From Dyella sp. OK004 (GTDB taxonomy: Bacteria > Pseudomonadota > Gammaproteobacteria > Xanthomonadales > Rhodanobacteraceae), in NCBI RefSeq assembly GCF_900114495.1, contig NZ_FOZI01000002.1, forward strand, positions 1,240,001-1,304,000: a stretch of DNA of 64,000 bases, in the 5' to 3' direction. This document shows, piece after piece, positions 61,943 through 64,000 of this stretch. The notes under the pieces are model-generated. The model searched no databases. It saw only the letters and a list, made by a program, of their open reading frames with translations, and was not told the DNA's origin. Position 1 is the first letter of the stretch; every line of letters starts with the position of its first letter. The translations under genes and the position numbers were made by a program.

Positions 61943-63169
61943 ATGTCCTTCCGTCTTGCACGCATCCTTTCTGTTGCACTCCTCGGCGTTTGCGCCGCTA
62001 CCGCGGTGTCTGCCGCGCCCAGAGCCAAGACCTCCAAGAAGCCCGCTCAGCCGGCCGTACCCACCCTGGTGTGGCGCGGCGACGTAACCACCGCGCGCGG
62101 CATCGTGATCGATGTGGCCAAGGCCTATGAAAAAGCTGGCAAGGGCAAGATCGAGGTGCAGCCGTTCAACACCGCCTCTGGCCTGGACGCGGTCGCCAAG
62201 GGCTCCGCGGATTTCGCCGGCAGCGCACGTGGCCCGGACGGCACGGCGGAGAGCAGCCTGGTGTTCACGCCGATGGCGTGGGACGCGCTGGTGATGATCA
62301 CCTACCCCTCCAACCCGGTGAGCAGCCTGACGCTGAAGCAGGTGCATGACATCTACTACGGCAAGATCACCAACTGGAAGGACGTCGGCGGCAACGACGA
62401 GCCGATCAACTTATATGCCGTGGCCAGCCCCGGCGACGGTGTGGAATACAGCCTGCGCAAGCTGCTGTTCGGTCGCGGCAGCCAGCCGGTGGCGGCACCG
62501 CGCCTGTACGTGAATACCGCCAAGCTGGAAGAGGCCGTGACGCTCGATCCGAAGGCGATGGGCGTGACCACGCTGGCCGGTATCAGCGGCAACAGCAAGG
62601 TGAAGATGCTCCACATCAACGGCGCGCCGGCCACCACCTCGACGGTGAAGGACGGCAGCTATCCGCTGTTTATCCCGGTGTACCTGATCACCAACGAGAG
62701 CAACCCGAAGGCCGCGCAGGTGAAGGGCTTCGTGGATTTCCTCTCCACCGATACGGTGCGCAGCATCGCTCGCCAGCATTCGCTGGTGCCGTATGACGAA
62801 GCGCCGGCACTGGCCGAGCTGGATGCGTCGCGTCGCCCGACGATCCTCGCCGAAGTGGGTGCCCGCCCGATGCCGCAGGAAACGCCGGTGGCTGCGCCAG
62901 GTGCGACCTATGCCTCGCGCGCCGCAGTCGCCCCGACTTCGGAGCGCACCCAGGACGCGAAGCAGGCGCTGGACACGCGCAATGAAGAAAGCGCCGCCAA
63001 GAAGGCCGAAGCCAGCGCCGACGCCAAGACCCACACCGTGGGCAAGGGCGACACGCTGGGCGCGATCGCCAAGAAGTATTCGGTGAGCGTGTCCGACCTG
63101 CGCAGCTGGAACGGCCTGAAGAACGACATGGTGCGGATCGGCCAGGTGCTGAAGGTCAGCGCGCAGTAA
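61943..63169 (+). CDS. PstS-like phosphate/anion-binding protein fused to LysM
   Basis: A 408-residue exported protein. Signal peptide: SVALLGVCAATAVSAAP. Residues 30-290 form a type 2 periplasmic binding protein fold of the PstS-like family: GSADFAGSARGP, PVSSLTLKQVHDIYYGKITNWKDVGG and PLFIPVYLITN. A Pro/Ala/Lys-rich linker leads to a C-terminal LysM domain (360-408; HTVGKGDTLGAIAKKYSVSVSDLRSWNGL). LysM would tether it to peptidoglycan. Whether it serves phosphate transport or another role is uncertain, since no pst genes are nearby. It is followed by a HAD gene 8 bases later. Confidence 0.85.
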   Translation: MSFRLARILSVALLGVCAATAVSAAPRAKTSKKPAQPAVPTLVWRGDVTTARGIVIDVAKAYEKAGKGKIEVQPFNTASGLDAVAKGSADFAGSARGPDGTAESSLVFTPMAWDALVMITYPSNPVSSLTLKQVHDIYYGKITNWKDVGGNDEPINLYAVASPGDGVEYSLRKLLFGRGSQPVAAPRLYVNTAKLEEAVTLDPKAMGVTTLAGISGNSKVKMLHINGAPATTSTVKDGSYPLFIPVYLITNESNPKAAQVKGFVDFLSTDTVRSIARQHSLVPYDEAPALAELDASRRPTILAEVGARPMPQETPVAAPGATYASRAAVAPTSERTQDAKQALDTRNEESAAKKAEASADAKTHTVGKGDTLGAIAKKYSVSVSDLRSWNGLKNDMVRIGQVLKVSAQ

Positions 63170-63177
63170 GCGCTGAC

Positions 63178-63879
63178 GTGCGCATCCGCGCCCTTACGCT
63201 GGACCTGGACGACACCCTGTGGCCGGTACTGCCGGCCCTGGAGCGTGCGGACCGCGAGCTGGATGCGTACCTGCGCCAGCACTATCCCGACGTAGCGCGC
63301 GCATGGCCGATCCCGGCCATGCGCGTTCTGCGCGCCCAGGTGGCTGCCGAGCGCACCGACCTGGCCCACGACTTCACCGCGCAGCGCCACATCACCATGC
63401 AGCGTGCGTTCGCCGCCTGCGGCATCGCCGAGGCGCCGCTGGAAGCGTTGTGGGAGATTTATTTCACCGCCCGCAACAGCGTGGAGCTGTATGCGGACAG
63501 CCTGCCCGCGCTGGAGCGCATCACCGCGCACTGGCCGGTGGCCAGCCTGACCAATGGCAACGCGGATCTGGACTTGATTGGCATCCGTGCGCATTTCGCG
63601 CACCACATCTGCGCACGCGATACCGGGGCAGCCAAGCCCGATCGCCTCATTTTCACCACCGCGGCCGAACGCCTGGGCGTGATGCCCGGCGAGATCCTGC
63701 ATGTCGGCGACGACCCGGAACTTGATGTGGTCGGCGCGCGCGAAGCGGGGTTGCGTACGGCGTGGATCAATCGCTCACGGCATCCGTGGCCGGGCTTGCT
63801 GGGCGCAGCACCGGATCTGGATCTGCCGGATATGGAAGCGCTCGCGGATTGGCTGGATGCGCATCCCGTAACGCGCTGA
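63178..63879 (+). CDS. HAD-family hydrolase
   Basis: A 233-residue cytoplasmic phosphatase-like enzyme starting with GTG. HAD motif I is LDLDDTLWP with Asp9 and Asp11, motif II is ASLTNGN, motif III Lys in GAAKPDR and motif IV VGDDPELDVVGA. A helical cap (residues 20-95) makes it subfamily I (YigB/phosphoglycolate phosphatase-like). It is close behind the PstS-LysM gene (8-base gap). Confidence 0.88.
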   Translation: MRIRALTLDLDDTLWPVLPALERADRELDAYLRQHYPDVARAWPIPAMRVLRAQVAAERTDLAHDFTAQRHITMQRAFAACGIAEAPLEALWEIYFTARNSVELYADSLPALERITAHWPVASLTNGNADLDLIGIRAHFAHHICARDTGAAKPDRLIFTTAAERLGVMPGEILHVGDDPELDVVGAREAGLRTAWINRSRHPWPGLLGAAPDLDLPDMEALADWLDAHPVTR

Positions 63880-63910
63880 GCAGAAGACCCATCGAACTTA
63901 CTTACATCGT

Positions 63911-63932
63911 CATCCCGGCCTGTGCCGGGATG
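63911..63932. repeat. REP-like palindrome (CATTCCGGC family)
   Basis: CATCCCGGC / GCCGGGATG with loop CTGT, preceded by CATCGT. It lies downstream of the HAD gene; sequence to 64000 holds nothing else I can support. Confidence 0.75.
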
Positions 63933-64000
63933 CGACTAAGTGGCATAGGCATCGCTTACGAAAGCGCGCATCATTCCTCGCTATGTCTTGTAAGCCTGCG

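Overview
The window is a 64 kb chromosomal piece of a GC-rich gammaproteobacterium. Gene content (class II ribonucleotide reductase split into NrdJa and NrdJb, a PNAG operon, a lysine-rich AlgP/H1-like protein, many small palindromic intergenic repeats) suggests a Rhodanobacteraceae/Xanthomonadales organism such as Dyella, Rhodanobacter or a relative. This is inference from protein style; no rRNA or other marker is present and I see no tRNA gene.

Layout. 1-7.9 kb: end of an ApbE flavin transferase with a membrane partner, then housekeeping and metabolic genes (nicotinamidase, PIN protein, cupin, quinone oxidoreductase, sulfotransferase, hydrolase, META lipoprotein). 8-13.4 kb: YciI protein, a secreted GH18 chitinase preceded by two NagR-like palindromes, an Asp/Asn hydroxylase, and a LytS/LytTR-type two-component pair. 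13.8-22.5 kb: a response regulator and hybrid kinase pair diverging from a complete pgaABCD operon for poly-N-acetylglucosamine, which has a long structured leader. 22.8-27 kb: cupin, GumN-like protein, diguanylate cyclase (c-di-GMP is the known activator of PgaCD), ATP-grasp enzyme.

27.3-28.9 kb holds the most remarkable locus: a secreted repeat (predicted beta-propeller) protein followed 34 bp later by a gene for a Sec signal peptide fused exactly to a complete eukaryotic-type ubiquitin. It is 75/76 identical to human ubiquitin by my residue-by-residue reading (only V26A), all seven lysines are present, and the free C-terminal Gly-Gly is followed directly by a stop codon. No E1, E2, E3 or deubiquitinase is visible nearby.

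29-40 kb: LysR regulator, HNH-like protein, SDR, RidA, DUF1697, M14 carboxypeptidase, LprI-like protein, an unknown secreted protein, an outer-membrane barrel protein and a large palindromic repeat. 40-55.8 kb is an accessory-like region: an orphan VirB6/TrbL-type membrane protein fused to an M15-type peptidase domain with a secreted neighbour (possible effector/immunity pair), a DUF6124-like protein, a LysR/isochorismatase pair with a decayed hydrolase, a lipase-like lipoprotein, a coiled-coil fibre-like protein, a DUF4434 secreted protein, a CPBP protease, a Sel1 lipoprotein and an HExxH protein. A hairpin-plus-conserved-tail repeat recurs in its intergenic gaps.

55.8-64 kb returns to core functions: nrdJa, an H1-like gene and nrdJb in that order of transcription behind two candidate NrdR boxes, then a DegQ-type protease, a phosphate-binding-like protein fused to LysM, and a HAD phosphatase.
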